A stretch of 64,000 bases of DNA from CAYSCZ01 sp051155775 (GCA_051155775.1 DAXETV010000014.1:1-64000), one strand, 5' to 3'. Positions 26,837 through 35,451 are shown, counted from the first letter of the stretch. Made by a program: numbers and translations. The notes: a model not told the origin generated them from the letters alone.

Positions 26837-27121
26837 ATGAGATCTTTTCCATCATCCCTTGGTTATGGTTCACAATTAAAAATTCGTTCAAAGCGATTAA
26901 GATCAGGGAAGTACCAGGTCAGGTTTGAAGCCAGGGTGAATGATTCTGGGCGATGTTATGGTTATACGCTGGCAGAAGCGGAAGAAACCCTGAAAGAAGT
27001 GGTTTTCAAAATTAAAAAGCAGTTAGCTTTGACTGGTAATAAATCGGATTATCACCATCTGAATTTATATTCAATTCATAATACGCCCGAGAAGCAGGTT
27101 GATTTTTTAATGTTTGATTAA
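26837..27121 (+). CDS. Small conserved-looking protein of the mutagenesis cassette, unknown
   Basis: The protein has 94 residues, is soluble and basic in its first half (S-K-R-L-R-S-G-K-Y-Q-V-R-F-E-A-R), then has a helix with A-E-A-E-E-T-L-K-E-V-V-F-K. I do not recognise a family. The ATG is 6 bp from O3, and the stop is 5 bp before the S24 repressor gene, so it is surely cotranscribed with it and DNA-damage controlled if the operators work as proposed. Its position recalls small accessory proteins in imuAB-dnaE2 loci, but no ImuA similarity (RecA fold) is visible at this size. Confidence 0.7.
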   Translation: MRSFPSSLGYGSQLKIRSKRLRSGKYQVRFEARVNDSGRCYGYTLAEAEETLKEVVFKIKKQLALTGNKSDYHHLNLYSIHNTPEKQVDFLMFD

Positions 27122-27126
27122 TTATT

Positions 27127-27930
27127 ATGGTTGGCATAAACGAGAATATTAAGTATTTAAGAAAAAAGGCAGGTTATACGCAAGAGCAATTTGCAGAGGT
27201 TTTAGGTATTAAACGTTCGCTTCTGGGAGCTTATGAAGAAGGTAGGGCAGATCCAAGAATTGTTAATCTACTAAAGATAGCAGAGGTTTTTGGAGTGACA
27301 GTAGATACCCTGATCAGTAAAGACGTCTCCAAACTTGATGAGGAAGAACTATATTCCAACGTGGTAGTTAAAAAAGAGCCACAACTCAAAGTATTGTCTA
27401 TCACAGTTGATAAAGAAGATAAAGAAAACATTGAGCTGGTGCCGGACAAAGCATCGGCAGGATACTTAAACGGTTATGCAGACCCTGAATATCTGGAAGA
27501 CCTTCCTAAGTTTAAGCTTCCTGTGTTATCGAATAATGCTACTTACCGTGCTTTTGAAATAAGCGGTGATAGTATGCTGCCATTACAACCGGGAACTATC
27601 ATTATCGGTAAATATGTTGAAGACATTCAGGATGTGAAGAATGGATTTACCTATGTTTTGGTGACCAGCAAAGAGGGCATTGTTTATAAAAGAGTATTCA
27701 ATTATCTGGAAGAAAAAAACAAATTGTTTTTGGTTTCTGATAACCAATCCTATAGCCCTTACCAGGTAGATGCCTCAGAGGTTCTGGAAATTTGGGAGGC
27801 TAAAGCATATTTAAGTCTGGATTTTCCTGATCCAAAAGAGAAATCAGAATTGTCGTTGGAAAAACTGGCAGGTATTGTGATTAATCTTCAACACGAGATA
27901 ATCAAAATAAAGGAAAAATTAAATGCCTAG
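27127..27930 (+). CDS. XRE-family repressor with S24 self-cleavage domain (LexA/CI-like)
   Basis: The protein has 267 residues. An N-terminal XRE helix-turn-helix spans about 5-60 (Y-T-Q-E-Q-F-A-E-V-L-G-I and S-L-L-G-A-Y-E-E-G-R). A linker carries an Ala111-Gly112 bond in K-A-S-A-G-Y, the usual scissile dipeptide. The S24 domain shows Ser149 (S-G-D-S-M-L-P) and Lys188 (V-Y-K-R-V), the catalytic dyad. A C-terminal helix follows. All elements for RecA-stimulated autocleavage are present. It is the likely repressor at O1-O3, controlling its own operon and dinB-dnaE. It is not a canonical LexA, because the DNA-binding domain is phage-CI-like. Confidence 0.9.
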   Translation: MVGINENIKYLRKKAGYTQEQFAEVLGIKRSLLGAYEEGRADPRIVNLLKIAEVFGVTVDTLISKDVSKLDEEELYSNVVVKKEPQLKVLSITVDKEDKENIELVPDKASAGYLNGYADPEYLEDLPKFKLPVLSNNATYRAFEISGDSMLPLQPGTIIIGKYVEDIQDVKNGFTYVLVTSKEGIVYKRVFNYLEEKNKLFLVSDNQSYSPYQVDASEVLEIWEAKAYLSLDFPDPKEKSELSLEKLAGIVINLQHEIIKIKEKLNA

Positions 27931-28048
27931 GTTTTTAAAAAGTATATTTTTCGGCTAATCTGATCGTTGATCGTATTGGGGAGATTTGGATTTGAAATCG
28001 ACTGGGTCAAATTTTTCGATTTCATCTTTTCCGAATTGATTTCAGAAG

Positions 28049-28143
28049 CTAACGTAAGGGGACAAAAAATTATAGAAACAATGAAGAAAATCACCAAAAA
28101 TTGTACTTTAATTATTTTTTTATTGTAATATTCCTTACGTTAG
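28049..28143. repeat. 11-bp perfect inverted repeat enclosing 73 bp
   Basis: CTAACGTAAGG at 28049-28059 returns as its exact reverse complement CCTTACGTTAG at 28133-28143. Between them is a 15-codon frame (ATG 28081) that stops after a signal-like M-K-K-I-T-K-N start, too short to be called. It may be the remnant of a small insertion or a long hairpin ending transcription between convergent genes. Confidence 0.4.
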
Positions 28144-28181
28144 TCAGTATTTCCGCCTAATAACATACAAATTTCACCTGC

Positions 28182-29747
28182 CTATTGATTACCATACAAT
28201 TCGACACGTTGCACATTGTGAAAGGTAATATTGAATGGTGCTACCGGAGGAACTACGGAGGCTTCAAAAAGTATTTCACCAGTAATATGGTTAACTTCAA
28301 CAACTTTTCCGCGGTTTCCATTAAAGTTAACAGCACCCGGAGTAAAGAGTACGGTGTTCTCATTGGAATGGTAGTTTACTTTGGAAACTATCCTGGAATA
28401 TGTTTCTTCGCCTCTTCCTTTGCCATAGGACCAAACCTGTTGGATGGTCATATTTTCTTCATCAATTTTATACTCTACCGCCCGGCTATAAGTTCCCGGT
28501 TGTGTGTAATTTCTATTATCTCCATTATCGAAGATCATTACATTTCCATTTGGTAAAAGAATGGGTGAGTGCTGGTACCATGCCCATTCAAAATCGGGAT
28601 GATTGGTGAAGCCGTTGAGCACTTGTTCATCTGTAATAGGAGCTCCATTTGCGTCCAGTGGTTGCAGTAAAAGCTGGTTTAAGTCCATGCCATTACCCGC
28701 GGTTCCCCATGACAAATGTGGGGCCAGTATCCACACTACCTCATTGTTGGCCGTAAGTTTTACTGTACCCTGCGTTCGACCTGAAACCAGGATGCTGTTG
28801 TCATCGGCACTATACGCCACCGCATTCGCGTGGAACCAGTCAATGTTAAGATCAGCCAGGTCGGTTTCCCAGGCTCTTCTTTGGTTGTCAAGGGATACAT
28901 TAAGGTCCCAGGTGTTAATAATACTTCCAGAAACGCGATTTATCTCTATGATGACGTCTTCCACGGTAGGTTTTGAAAAATCATTTACGGTGACCAGGAA
29001 ATTACCATTGGGCTTTTCCAGTACATGATGGTGAAACCCGAAACCCTGCAGGCTCCAGCTATTGATGATTTCACCCAGCATGTCAATCTCATAAAGCGTC
29101 TGTGAATTGCCATCGCCAAATAAAAAGTTTCCATTAGCGAGCTGAATTAAACCATTGTCATAGAAAAGGTTGCCCAGGTCGGGATGATCCGTATAATCCA
29201 GATACCACCTGATATCGCCAAAAGCATCGAACATTAAGGGACGTTGTGGTACAAAATCGCCGCCGTCAACTATCCCAAAGTAATTTACCAGGTTAAAACC
29301 CGGTTTTATTCCACCGGATGCAGACTTATCTATTCGTACGGTGGGCATTTCGGGAATCAATTCGTCAGTAGTCACCTCCAGTGTCATTTCATCAAGTACA
29401 TTGCCATCACTATCAAGAAATACAAGGTCAACCTGATTTTCTGCATCAGGGTACAAGCCCAACACGGGGATTTTAAACTGAGTCTGAGGGGATGTATATT
29501 GATGCACAACGTCTGATTCCTGACCATTTTGCCCATGAACACGAACCTCTAGAATAATGGGCTCTTCGGTAGAAAAAGTGATTTCAGCAGATAGCGGGGC
29601 TGCCCCGGTAGGATTTAATGCTAAGGCTGGGGTTGTAATAAATGTCAATTCCCCGGCCAGCCCGGTGGGATCATCATCTTTATTACAGCTTATTGAAATT
29701 ATCAAAACTGACAGGGTTATTATTAGCAGGGAATTCCTCATAGACAC
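28182..29747 (-). CDS. Arylsulfotransferase (ASST)-family lipoprotein
   Basis: The protein has 521 residues with a lipoprotein signal (S-I-S-C followed by N-K-D-D-D). An Ig-like N-terminal domain (about 30-135) precedes a six-bladed propeller. Family active-site positions can be matched: F-H-H-H-V-L-E near 240, D-W-F-H-A-N-A-V near 300 with S-G-R about 18 residues later, and Y-Q-H-S-P-I-L-L-P-N-G-N near 395, equivalent to the catalytic His/Arg set of bacterial AssT (PF05935). It may transfer sulfate between phenols at the cell surface; the natural donor is unknown. It is monocistronic. Confidence 0.85.
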   Translation of the reverse strand: MSMRNSLLIITLSVLIISISCNKDDDPTGLAGELTFITTPALALNPTGAAPLSAEITFSTEEPIILEVRVHGQNGQESDVVHQYTSPQTQFKIPVLGLYPDAENQVDLVFLDSDGNVLDEMTLEVTTDELIPEMPTVRIDKSASGGIKPGFNLVNYFGIVDGGDFVPQRPLMFDAFGDIRWYLDYTDHPDLGNLFYDNGLIQLANGNFLFGDGNSQTLYEIDMLGEIINSWSLQGFGFHHHVLEKPNGNFLVTVNDFSKPTVEDVIIEINRVSGSIINTWDLNVSLDNQRRAWETDLADLNIDWFHANAVAYSADDNSILVSGRTQGTVKLTANNEVVWILAPHLSWGTAGNGMDLNQLLLQPLDANGAPITDEQVLNGFTNHPDFEWAWYQHSPILLPNGNVMIFDNGDNRNYTQPGTYSRAVEYKIDEENMTIQQVWSYGKGRGEETYSRIVSKVNYHSNENTVLFTPGAVNFNGNRGKVVEVNHITGEILFEASVVPPVAPFNITFHNVQRVELYGNQ

Positions 29748-30017
29748 GAAAAATAAAACTAAAATTAAAGATAATTGAAATACAAGACTTAATCCGATAA
29801 ATAAATAACTACGATTGTCAGCTGATATTATTAATCACTTTTCCAGTCGAACGAATAGATTAAAGGCTACTTTTTGTATCAAGACAAAAGTAAAAGACGT
29901 AAATTTAGATTTATTACTTTTCTATTGACGAAAAGTAACCAAAAACCCAGGCAAAATAATGCATCATACCTGCAGGCTTTTACGCGCTCCTCGCCATTTT
30001 GCCGGGCCGTTACGCGT
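29748..30017. other. Intergenic region containing a palindromic repeat
   Basis: This spacer lies upstream of the ASST gene. Its left half is AT-rich and would hold the ASST promoter, which I cannot place. The right half is the palindromic element described separately at 29914-30006. Confidence 0.4.
29914..30006. repeat. Composite palindromic repeat element
   Basis: Two nested dyads lie side by side: TTACTTTTC/GAAAAGTAA (29914-29922 and 29930-29938, perfect, 7-nt loop) and CCCAGGCAAAAT/ATTTTGCCGGG (29946-29957 and 29996-30006, one unpaired base). The GC-rich inner part (TACGCGCTCC) contrasts with the flanks. Such mosaic palindromes are common between Bacteroidota genes. It abuts a broken GIY-YIG gene. 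Confidence 0.45.
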
Positions 30018-30200
30018 TTACATACATAACTCTATCTTAACTGCTTGATTCGGAATTTTAAAGTATACAATAGTCCAGCCTGCAGTAGCTTTTATGTTAT
30101 GGGAGAGAATCCTGTCCTGAAGATTGGCAGTGTATCCAATATAAATCTTATTATACTGATGTGAATAAAGGACATAAACTGTATATATCAAAAAAAACAC
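30018..30200 (-). pseudogene. GIY-YIG nuclease remnant
   Basis: The frame encodes 60 residues with Y-V-L-Y-S-H-Q-Y-N-K-I-Y-I-G-Y-T-A-N-L and S-H-N-I-K-A-T-A-G-W-T, the N-terminal half of a GIY-YIG domain of the small UvrC-like type (normally 80-95 residues). After W-T the expected K-Y-R-P-W segment is missing, and the C-terminal helix with the catalytic Glu is absent. The end coincides with the palindromic element, suggesting truncation by its insertion or rearrangement. It lies just downstream of the initiator tRNA. Confidence 0.55.
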
Positions 30201-30227
30201 TCTGACCTTACTGTTATGAAAAATTTG

Positions 30228-30300
<73 letters not shown>

Positions 30301-30352
30301 ATATAATGGGATGCAAAGCTATAACTTAATTCATTATTCACAAAGAATTAAC

Positions 30353-30379
30353 AAAAAAAGGACGCCTAGTAAGCGCCCT
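30353..30379 (-). terminator. Terminator-like hairpin for a leftward transcript of unknown origin
   Basis: On the minus strand AGGGCGC (30379-30373) pairs with GCGTCCT (30365-30359) through seven pairs including one G-T, loop 7 nt, then seven T residues. No leftward gene lies between it and the era gene start, so either it ends a small RNA from 30380-30630 or it blocks antisense transcription towards the tRNA. Confidence 0.5.
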
Positions 30380-30626
30380 CTTTCCTAAACGTAAACAGTA
30401 TCTTATCACATGTACGAATTTTCTTAGATTAATTTACATTATTTTTACCCACACTCCGGAAGCTCATTTATATACATCTTCATGCCATCATAGTAAATCT
30501 CCGGTCGGTACACCTGTTAAAGAATTAAACTACGGAGGATAGATAAAAAATCATACGTTTAGAATAAGCAGTATTTAATAAATTGCTTTCATTACGGGTT
30601 TAAACATTCTTTAGAGGACATACCAC

Positions 30627-30634
30627 TATCTTTG
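30627..30634 (+). promoter_or_regulatory. Predicted -7 promoter element for era-der
   Basis: TATCTTTG matches TAnnTTTG exactly and lies 30 bp before the era ATG. It also contains the TTG at 30632, which could be mistaken for a start codon. No clear -33 TTG is seen at 19-21 bp. Confidence 0.45.
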
Positions 30635-30664
30635 AAAAAAAAATTCTTCATTTTTTTGAAACTT

Positions 30665-31558
30665 ATGACGGAAGAAGCTGAAAACCATAAAGCCGGGTTT
30701 ATTTCAATTATTGGTAGACCAAATGTCGGTAAGTCAACCCTTATGAACAGCCTGGTTGGGGAAAAGCTGTCCATCATCACTTCAAAAGCTCAAACCACCA
30801 GACACCGGTTATTTGGAATAATCTCAGGTGAAAATTATCAAATGGTCTATTCCGACACCCCAGGATATCTTAACCCCGCCTACAAGTTGCAGGAATCCAT
30901 GCTCAGCTATGTTAACACAGCCATTGATGATGCCGATCTCATCCTTTGGGTGGTAGAGCTTAAAGAAAAAATGATCGTCTCCGAGATAACCGAAAAAATA
31001 ATCAATGCTCCAACGCATAAACTGCTGGTAATCAATAAGATGGATCAATCCAAAGGATCACAATTACATGACAAAACGCTTTATTGGAAAGCGCTGGTCC
31101 CCGACATTAAAATCATACCAACCTCCGCAATAGAAAACACAAACACTGATCTACTTTTTGATGAAATACTTACTTTGCTGCCTATCCACCCTGCTTACTT
31201 CCCTAAAGATTCCCTGACAGATAAAGCTGAGCGGTTTTTCGCTGCTGAGATCATCAGGGAAAAAATTTTCCTGAATTACGAAGAAGAAATACCATATAGC
31301 TGCGAGGTGGTAATCACTGATTTTAAAGAAGAGGAGAACCTTATCAGCATTAGAGCAGAGATATATGTGGAGCGGCAAAGCCAAAAAGGCATAATCATCG
31401 GTAAGGGAGGTGGCGCCCTAAAAAAAGTAGGACAAGAAGCCCGGGTGGATATGGAGACATTCTTCGATAAAAAGGTTTTCCTGGAAACTTACGTTAAAGT
31501 GGAAGCGGACTGGAGAAAAAAAGATAGTAAATTGAAGAAATTTGGTTATCAACAGTAG
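30665..31558 (+). CDS. era: GTPase Era
   Basis: From the ATG at 30665 the protein has 297 residues, of normal length; the frame opens at a TTG at 30632 but those 11 codons overlap the promoter element. G motifs are present: G-R-P-N-V-G-K-S-T (G1), D-T-P-G (G3) and N-K-M-D (G4). The C-terminal KH domain contains I-I-I-G-K-G-G-G-A-L-K-K. Era binds the 3' end of 16S rRNA and is a checkpoint in 30S assembly at the membrane. It is followed after 9 bp by der, so the two ribosome-assembly GTPases form an operon. Confidence 0.97.
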   Translation: MTEEAENHKAGFISIIGRPNVGKSTLMNSLVGEKLSIITSKAQTTRHRLFGIISGENYQMVYSDTPGYLNPAYKLQESMLSYVNTAIDDADLILWVVELKEKMIVSEITEKIINAPTHKLLVINKMDQSKGSQLHDKTLYWKALVPDIKIIPTSAIENTNTDLLFDEILTLLPIHPAYFPKDSLTDKAERFFAAEIIREKIFLNYEEEIPYSCEVVITDFKEEENLISIRAEIYVERQSQKGIIIGKGGGALKKVGQEARVDMETFFDKKVFLETYVKVEADWRKKDSKLKKFGYQQ

Positions 31559-31567
31559 TTTTGAAGT

Positions 31568-32878
31568 ATGGGGAATGTAGTTGCAATAGTGGGGAGACCC
31601 AACGTAGGGAAATCAACCTTATTTAATCGCCTGGTTGAGAAAAGACAGGCTATAATGGACAATGTAAGCGGCGTTACCCGCGACCGTCATTATGGCTATG
31701 GCGAATGGAATGGTAAATACTTTTCGGTTATTGATACCGGAGGCTATGTCTCCGGATCTGAGGATATTTTTGAAGTAGCGATAAGACAGCAGGTGAAAGT
31801 GGCGTTGAATGAAGCCAGCGTAATTTTATTCCTGGTAGATTGTCACGATGGACTCACTGACCTTGATAAGGATTTTGCCAATATCCTTAGGGAACTTAAA
31901 AACCCGGTTTTTGTAGTGGCCAACAAAGCCGACACTACTGAAAAGTCTTACATGGCCGGTGAATTTTATGCCATGGGTATGGATTCTGAAATATTCAGCA
32001 TCTCCTCAATGACAGGTTCAGGAACCGGCGAATTGCTGGATAAGGTGGTAGAGACGTTTGAGGTGGAGGGGAACGAAGACCCGGAGAGGGGTATCCCTAA
32101 AATCGCTATCCTGGGCAGGCCAAATGTCGGTAAATCATCCTTTATCAATGCATTGCTGGGAGAAGAAAGAAGTATCGTAACCGATATTGCCGGCACAACC
32201 CGCGATTCTATTAATTCCAGATATAAGTTGTTCGGTAAGGACTTCATCCTTGTGGATACTGCAGGAATCCGCCGTAAAAGCAGAATTAAAGAAGATATTG
32301 AATTTTACTCGGTAATAAGAGCTACCAAAGCGCTGCAGGACAGTGATGTATGCATAGTGATGATCGATGCAGAACATGGATTGGAATCACAGGACCAGAA
32401 TATTATTTCCTTGGCAGTAAGATATAAAAAAGGCGTTATGTTGATGGTCAACAAATGGGACCTCATCAAAAAAGAAACCAAAACCCATGACCAATACAAA
32501 AAAACCATCCTTGAAAAATTCGGCCTTTTAAATTACATACCTGTCATTTTCACTTCCATCCTAACCAGGCAAAGGATCTACCAGGCGATTGAGCTGGCAT
32601 TGGAAATCTATAATAACCGGATCAAAAAAATACCTACCTCAGAACTAAATGAACAATTATTGCCGGAGATTGAAAAATACCCGCCGCCGGCACTAAAGGG
32701 GAAATATGTCAAGATCAAGTACATCACCCAACTACCAATCCATACGCCTGTTTTCGCATTTTTCTGCAACCTGCCCCAGTACATCAAAGCGCCTTATGAG
32801 CGATTTTTAAGCAATAAAATCAGGCACTATTTTGACTTTAAAGGCGTACCCATCAAACTGGTCTTCAGGAAAAAATAG
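31568..32878 (+). CDS. der: GTPase Der (EngA), double G domain
   Basis: The protein has 436 residues. There are two tandem GTPase domains: the first with G-R-P-N-V-G-K-S-T-L-F, D-T-G-G-Y and N-K-A-D; the second (from about 177) with G-R-P-N-V-G-K-S-S-F-I, D-T-A-G-I-R-R and N-K-W-D. A KH-like domain ends the protein (H-Y-F-D-F-K-G-V-P-I-K-L-V-F-R-K-K). Der is essential for 50S subunit maturation. Length and domain order are standard. Confidence 0.98.
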   Translation: MGNVVAIVGRPNVGKSTLFNRLVEKRQAIMDNVSGVTRDRHYGYGEWNGKYFSVIDTGGYVSGSEDIFEVAIRQQVKVALNEASVILFLVDCHDGLTDLDKDFANILRELKNPVFVVANKADTTEKSYMAGEFYAMGMDSEIFSISSMTGSGTGELLDKVVETFEVEGNEDPERGIPKIAILGRPNVGKSSFINALLGEERSIVTDIAGTTRDSINSRYKLFGKDFILVDTAGIRRKSRIKEDIEFYSVIRATKALQDSDVCIVMIDAEHGLESQDQNIISLAVRYKKGVMLMVNKWDLIKKETKTHDQYKKTILEKFGLLNYIPVIFTSILTRQRIYQAIELALEIYNNRIKKIPTSELNEQLLPEIEKYPPPALKGKYVKIKYITQLPIHTPVFAFFCNLPQYIKAPYERFLSNKIRHYFDFKGVPIKLVFRKK

Positions 32879-32894
32879 GCTACCCTACATATAG

Positions 32895-33521
32895 ATGATC
32901 AGAAAAGACCATTACCAACAGCTTAAGGAATTTTTACCGCTAAACACGCTAAATTATTGTTGTGATTTGTGGCACAGATACAAATTTGTGTTGAAGATTG
33001 TCAAACCCAGGGTAACCAAACTTGGAGACTATCGCTACAACCCCTCACTAAAACAACACACCATCACCATCAACAACAACCTTAATGAGTATTCCTTTCT
33101 GATCACCTACATCCATGAGGTTGCCCATCTTACAACCAACCTTAAATACTCCAGAAAAGTGCAACCTCACGGCAAAGAATGGAAAAAAGAATTCAAAGCG
33201 CTTATGCATCCTATCCTTCATTGCATGGTGTTCCCACCTGATATATTGCAAGCCCTGAGTAATTATCTTAAAAACCCGGCTGCCTCAAGCTGTTCAGACC
33301 CCTGGTTGATGAAATTGTTGGGACGATATGACGCAAAGCAAAGTAACGTCACCACTATTAAAGACCTTAAACCCGGAACAGTTTTTTCAATCAATAAAAG
33401 AACCTTCAAAAAAGGTCATTTAAAGCGGACAAGGGTGGTCTGCGAGGAAATCCCTTCAGGAAGAAGGTATTTGATCCATCAACTGGCGCAGGTTAAAATT
33501 GATGGTCCCTCATCAAACTAG
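32895..33521 (+). CDS. SprT-like zinc metalloprotease-fold protein
   Basis: The protein has 208 residues. The zincin motif H74-E-V-A-H78 and a third ligand H92 (Q-P-H-G-K-E-W) match the SprT-like family (PF10263), related to the eukaryotic DNA-protein crosslink protease SPRTN. The C-terminal part (about 140-208) resembles the family's small extra domain but lacks a clear zinc-ribbon CxxC. It follows der by 16 bp and may be read with it. Cytoplasmic; substrate unknown. Confidence 0.85.
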   Translation: MIRKDHYQQLKEFLPLNTLNYCCDLWHRYKFVLKIVKPRVTKLGDYRYNPSLKQHTITINNNLNEYSFLITYIHEVAHLTTNLKYSRKVQPHGKEWKKEFKALMHPILHCMVFPPDILQALSNYLKNPAASSCSDPWLMKLLGRYDAKQSNVTTIKDLKPGTVFSINKRTFKKGHLKRTRVVCEEIPSGRRYLIHQLAQVKIDGPSSN

Positions 33522-34085
33522 CGGTAACCTTCGCTGGATTTGCCTAGATACCACATTGAAAAAATACAGTGGCTTCATAGTTCTCCAATTCACAATATCT
33601 AGTCCGCCACCAACAACTACATATGAATCCAGGTTATATAATTTCATCTCTTCAAGAACGAAATCTCGGAAATTAACAGCAGCGATCCAGCCATCGCCGA
33701 TCTCATCAAACCACTCCTCGTAGTAACAATCATCCGATCCATGGAAATTAAACACATTCTCACCAATAAGGATAAACTTATCAATATTGTTGTCGGTAAG
33801 TTGTTCTACTACATTTCTTTTAAGATGCATGATGTCATTATTAATGGCATCATTCCACTCCCCTATAAATTCAATGATAGCAAATCCCCTGCTGTAGTCG
33901 GCGTACAAAAGCTTCACGTAAAGCGTCTCACTGCCCATGAAATCCCATGAAGGATCGATATAATAACCATAGATGGTATCGGTATAAAGATCAAAGTTAT
34001 ATTCCTTGCCATAAAATGGGGAATACTCATCCACAGAAGGATCATAGTATTGGTTCCAGCGGTAATATGGTTGTATTTCATGCAT
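33513..34085 (-). CDS. Hypothetical protein, aromatic- and acid-rich
   Basis: The protein has 190 residues, with no signal peptide or membrane helix. It is unusually rich in Tyr, Trp, Asp and Phe (start H-E-I-Q-P-Y-Y-R-W-N-Q-Y-Y-D-P) with alternating beta-type segments (F-A-I-I-E-F-I-G-E-W-N-D and V-V-V-G-G-G-L-D-I-V-N-W). The pattern resembles conserved hypothetical proteins of Cytophagales; no function is known to me. Its 3' end overlaps the sprT-like gene by 9 bp in convergent orientation. Confidence 0.65.
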   Translation of the reverse strand: MHEIQPYYRWNQYYDPSVDEYSPFYGKEYNFDLYTDTIYGYYIDPSWDFMGSETLYVKLLYADYSRGFAIIEFIGEWNDAINNDIMHLKRNVVEQLTDNNIDKFILIGENVFNFHGSDDCYYEEWFDEIGDGWIAAVNFRDFVLEEMKLYNLDSYVVVGGGLDIVNWRTMKPLYFFNVVSRQIQRRLPLV

Positions 34086-34644
34086 AGCTACGTAAAAATA
34101 AAAAACAGATTTTGGTTTAGTCGGTTATGCGCCTGGTTTTAATTCCATGGATTTTTTTTATCCACCTCAGGTAAAATCGAAGAATATAAAAACATTAAGC
34201 GCTCAATAAAATATTTCATTTTCAGAAGTTAACCAGGTCTTTGACTAAAAAACATTGTTAGTCACACCCCCTCACACACTGGCCCACACACGAGATCCTG
34301 CCGCCGGCCAAGCCTTCTAACTCACCTTCCACGTCGGTCTTGGCCCGCCTCCAGTGCCATTTGCTCCAGTAAAGCGCCTCCCTAATACTCATTAAAACTG
34401 GTTAGCATCTGGGCAGTGTAAAAAAAACAGGTCAAACATATTGCCCGTTGGTTGCTGAAGTCATAGCATTGGATGGAGGAAAAAATCTTGAGCATATAAC
34501 GTTAGTCCAGCCTTTATCTATCATAACCCGAAACCGATTGACAAATCCGAAAGTATTAGTCCGCCATTTCTGACAAATGTCTTATGCAACCAGTTAGAAA
34601 CTGCCATAGCCCGGGCGTTGGCGGTTCCAACGGTGAGTAGGGCA
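34086..34644. other. Long intergenic region with REP-like repeat copy 2
   Basis: No gene is supported in these 559 bp. The left third is AT-rich and may carry the promoter of the leftward hypothetical gene. The middle holds the second REP-like repeat (34297-34353). The part before the murQ stop shows no terminator that I can fold with confidence. Confidence 0.5.
34297..34353. repeat. REP-like dispersed palindromic repeat, copy 2
   Basis: It is bounded by CCTGCCGCCGGCCAAGCC (34297-34314) and TCGGTCTTGGCCCGCCTCCA (34334-34353) with a 19-bp centre. The GGCCAAG and CTTGGCC arms pair perfectly over 7 bp, better than in copy 1, and the single arm difference preserves pairing. Size and arrangement equal those of 13086-13143. 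Confidence 0.55.
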
Positions 34645-35451
34645 TCAATACTCCTTCTTGTAGGCCTCAGCAGCCTTCCTCACGCTCCCGTGTTCTTCTA
34701 ATAATTGCCTGGCTTCCTCAGAGGTTACAGACAATTCAGTGATCAAAAAACGTTCACCACGGGACAGTAACTTTTGGTTACTCAGTTGCATATCCACCAT
34801 TTTGTTGCCCTTTACCCTGCCCAACCGGATCATAAGCGTGGTGGAGATCATATTTAAGACCAGCTTTTGTGCGGTACCAGCCTTCATGCGGGTACTTCCG
34901 GTCACATACTCAGGGCCTACAATCACTTCTATGGGAAATTGTACTGCTTTTGCTAATGGTGAATCATAATTACATACAATGGCACCGGTTAGTACGCCAT
35001 TGGCAGCAGCATCCCGAGCTCCACCCACCACATATGGCGTTTTGCCAGAGGCAGCGATGCCAATGAGTGTATCCTGCCTGTTGATGCTGTGCGCCTGCAA
35101 GTCTTTCCAGGCCTGGCGGGGATCATCTTCAGAAAATTCCACCGCCTTCCGGATGGCCTGGTCGCCGCCAGCTATCAACCCAATCGCCAAATCATGCCTC
35201 ACGCCATAGGTTGGTGGAAGCTCCGAAGCATCAAGGATACCCAATCTGCCGCTGGTGCCCGCTCCGATGTAAAAAAGCCGTCCCCCCTTTTGCATCCTTT
35301 CTAGCGCGGCTTCAATAAGCTTCTCAATGTTCGGAATGGCTTTTTTGACTGCCAGGGGAACAGTTTTGTCCTCATTGTTTATGTCAGTCAATAATTGGTA
35401 AGTGGACTTCTGTTCCAGGTTATCATAAGAAGAACTTTGTTCGGTAATCAT
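34645..35451 (-). CDS. murQ: N-acetylmuramic acid 6-phosphate etherase
   Basis: The protein has 268 residues. The SIS fold carries G-A-G-T-S-G-R-L-G-I-L-D-A-S-E-L-P-P-T-Y-G (sugar-phosphate site with the catalytic Glu) and T-R-M-K-A-G-T-A-Q-K. MurQ cleaves the lactyl ether of MurNAc-6-phosphate to GlcNAc-6-phosphate during wall recycling. It is about 30 residues shorter at the C-terminus than the E. coli enzyme, as is usual in Bacteroidota. Its start overlaps the preceding kinase gene by 4 bp, consistent with kinase-then-etherase order in one pathway. Confidence 0.95.
   Translation of the reverse strand: MITEQSSSYDNLEQKSTYQLLTDINNEDKTVPLAVKKAIPNIEKLIEAALERMQKGGRLFYIGAGTSGRLGILDASELPPTYGVRHDLAIGLIAGGDQAIRKAVEFSEDDPRQAWKDLQAHSINRQDTLIGIAASGKTPYVVGGARDAAANGVLTGAIVCNYDSPLAKAVQFPIEVIVGPEYVTGSTRMKAGTAQKLVLNMISTTLMIRLGRVKGNKMVDMQLSNQKLLSRGERFLITELSVTSEEARQLLEEHGSVRKAAEAYKKEY

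Larger units (their letters stand above)
30301..30664. other. Intergenic region upstream of era
   Basis: Apart from the leftward hairpin at 30353-30379 and the era -7 element at 30627-30634, no gene is supported. A 22-codon leftward frame near 30450-30516 (ending N-E-L-P-E-C-G) has no start or homology that I recognise. Confidence 0.4.

Noticed and set aside
27127..27930. Naming the S24 protein LexA
   Set aside because: Its DNA-binding domain is XRE-type rather than the LexA winged helix; it is better called a CI-like repressor.
22576..27930. Prophage origin of the repressor cassette
   Set aside because: No integrase, structural or lysis genes adjoin it, and the controlled genes are polymerases, which fits a chromosomal damage-response unit.
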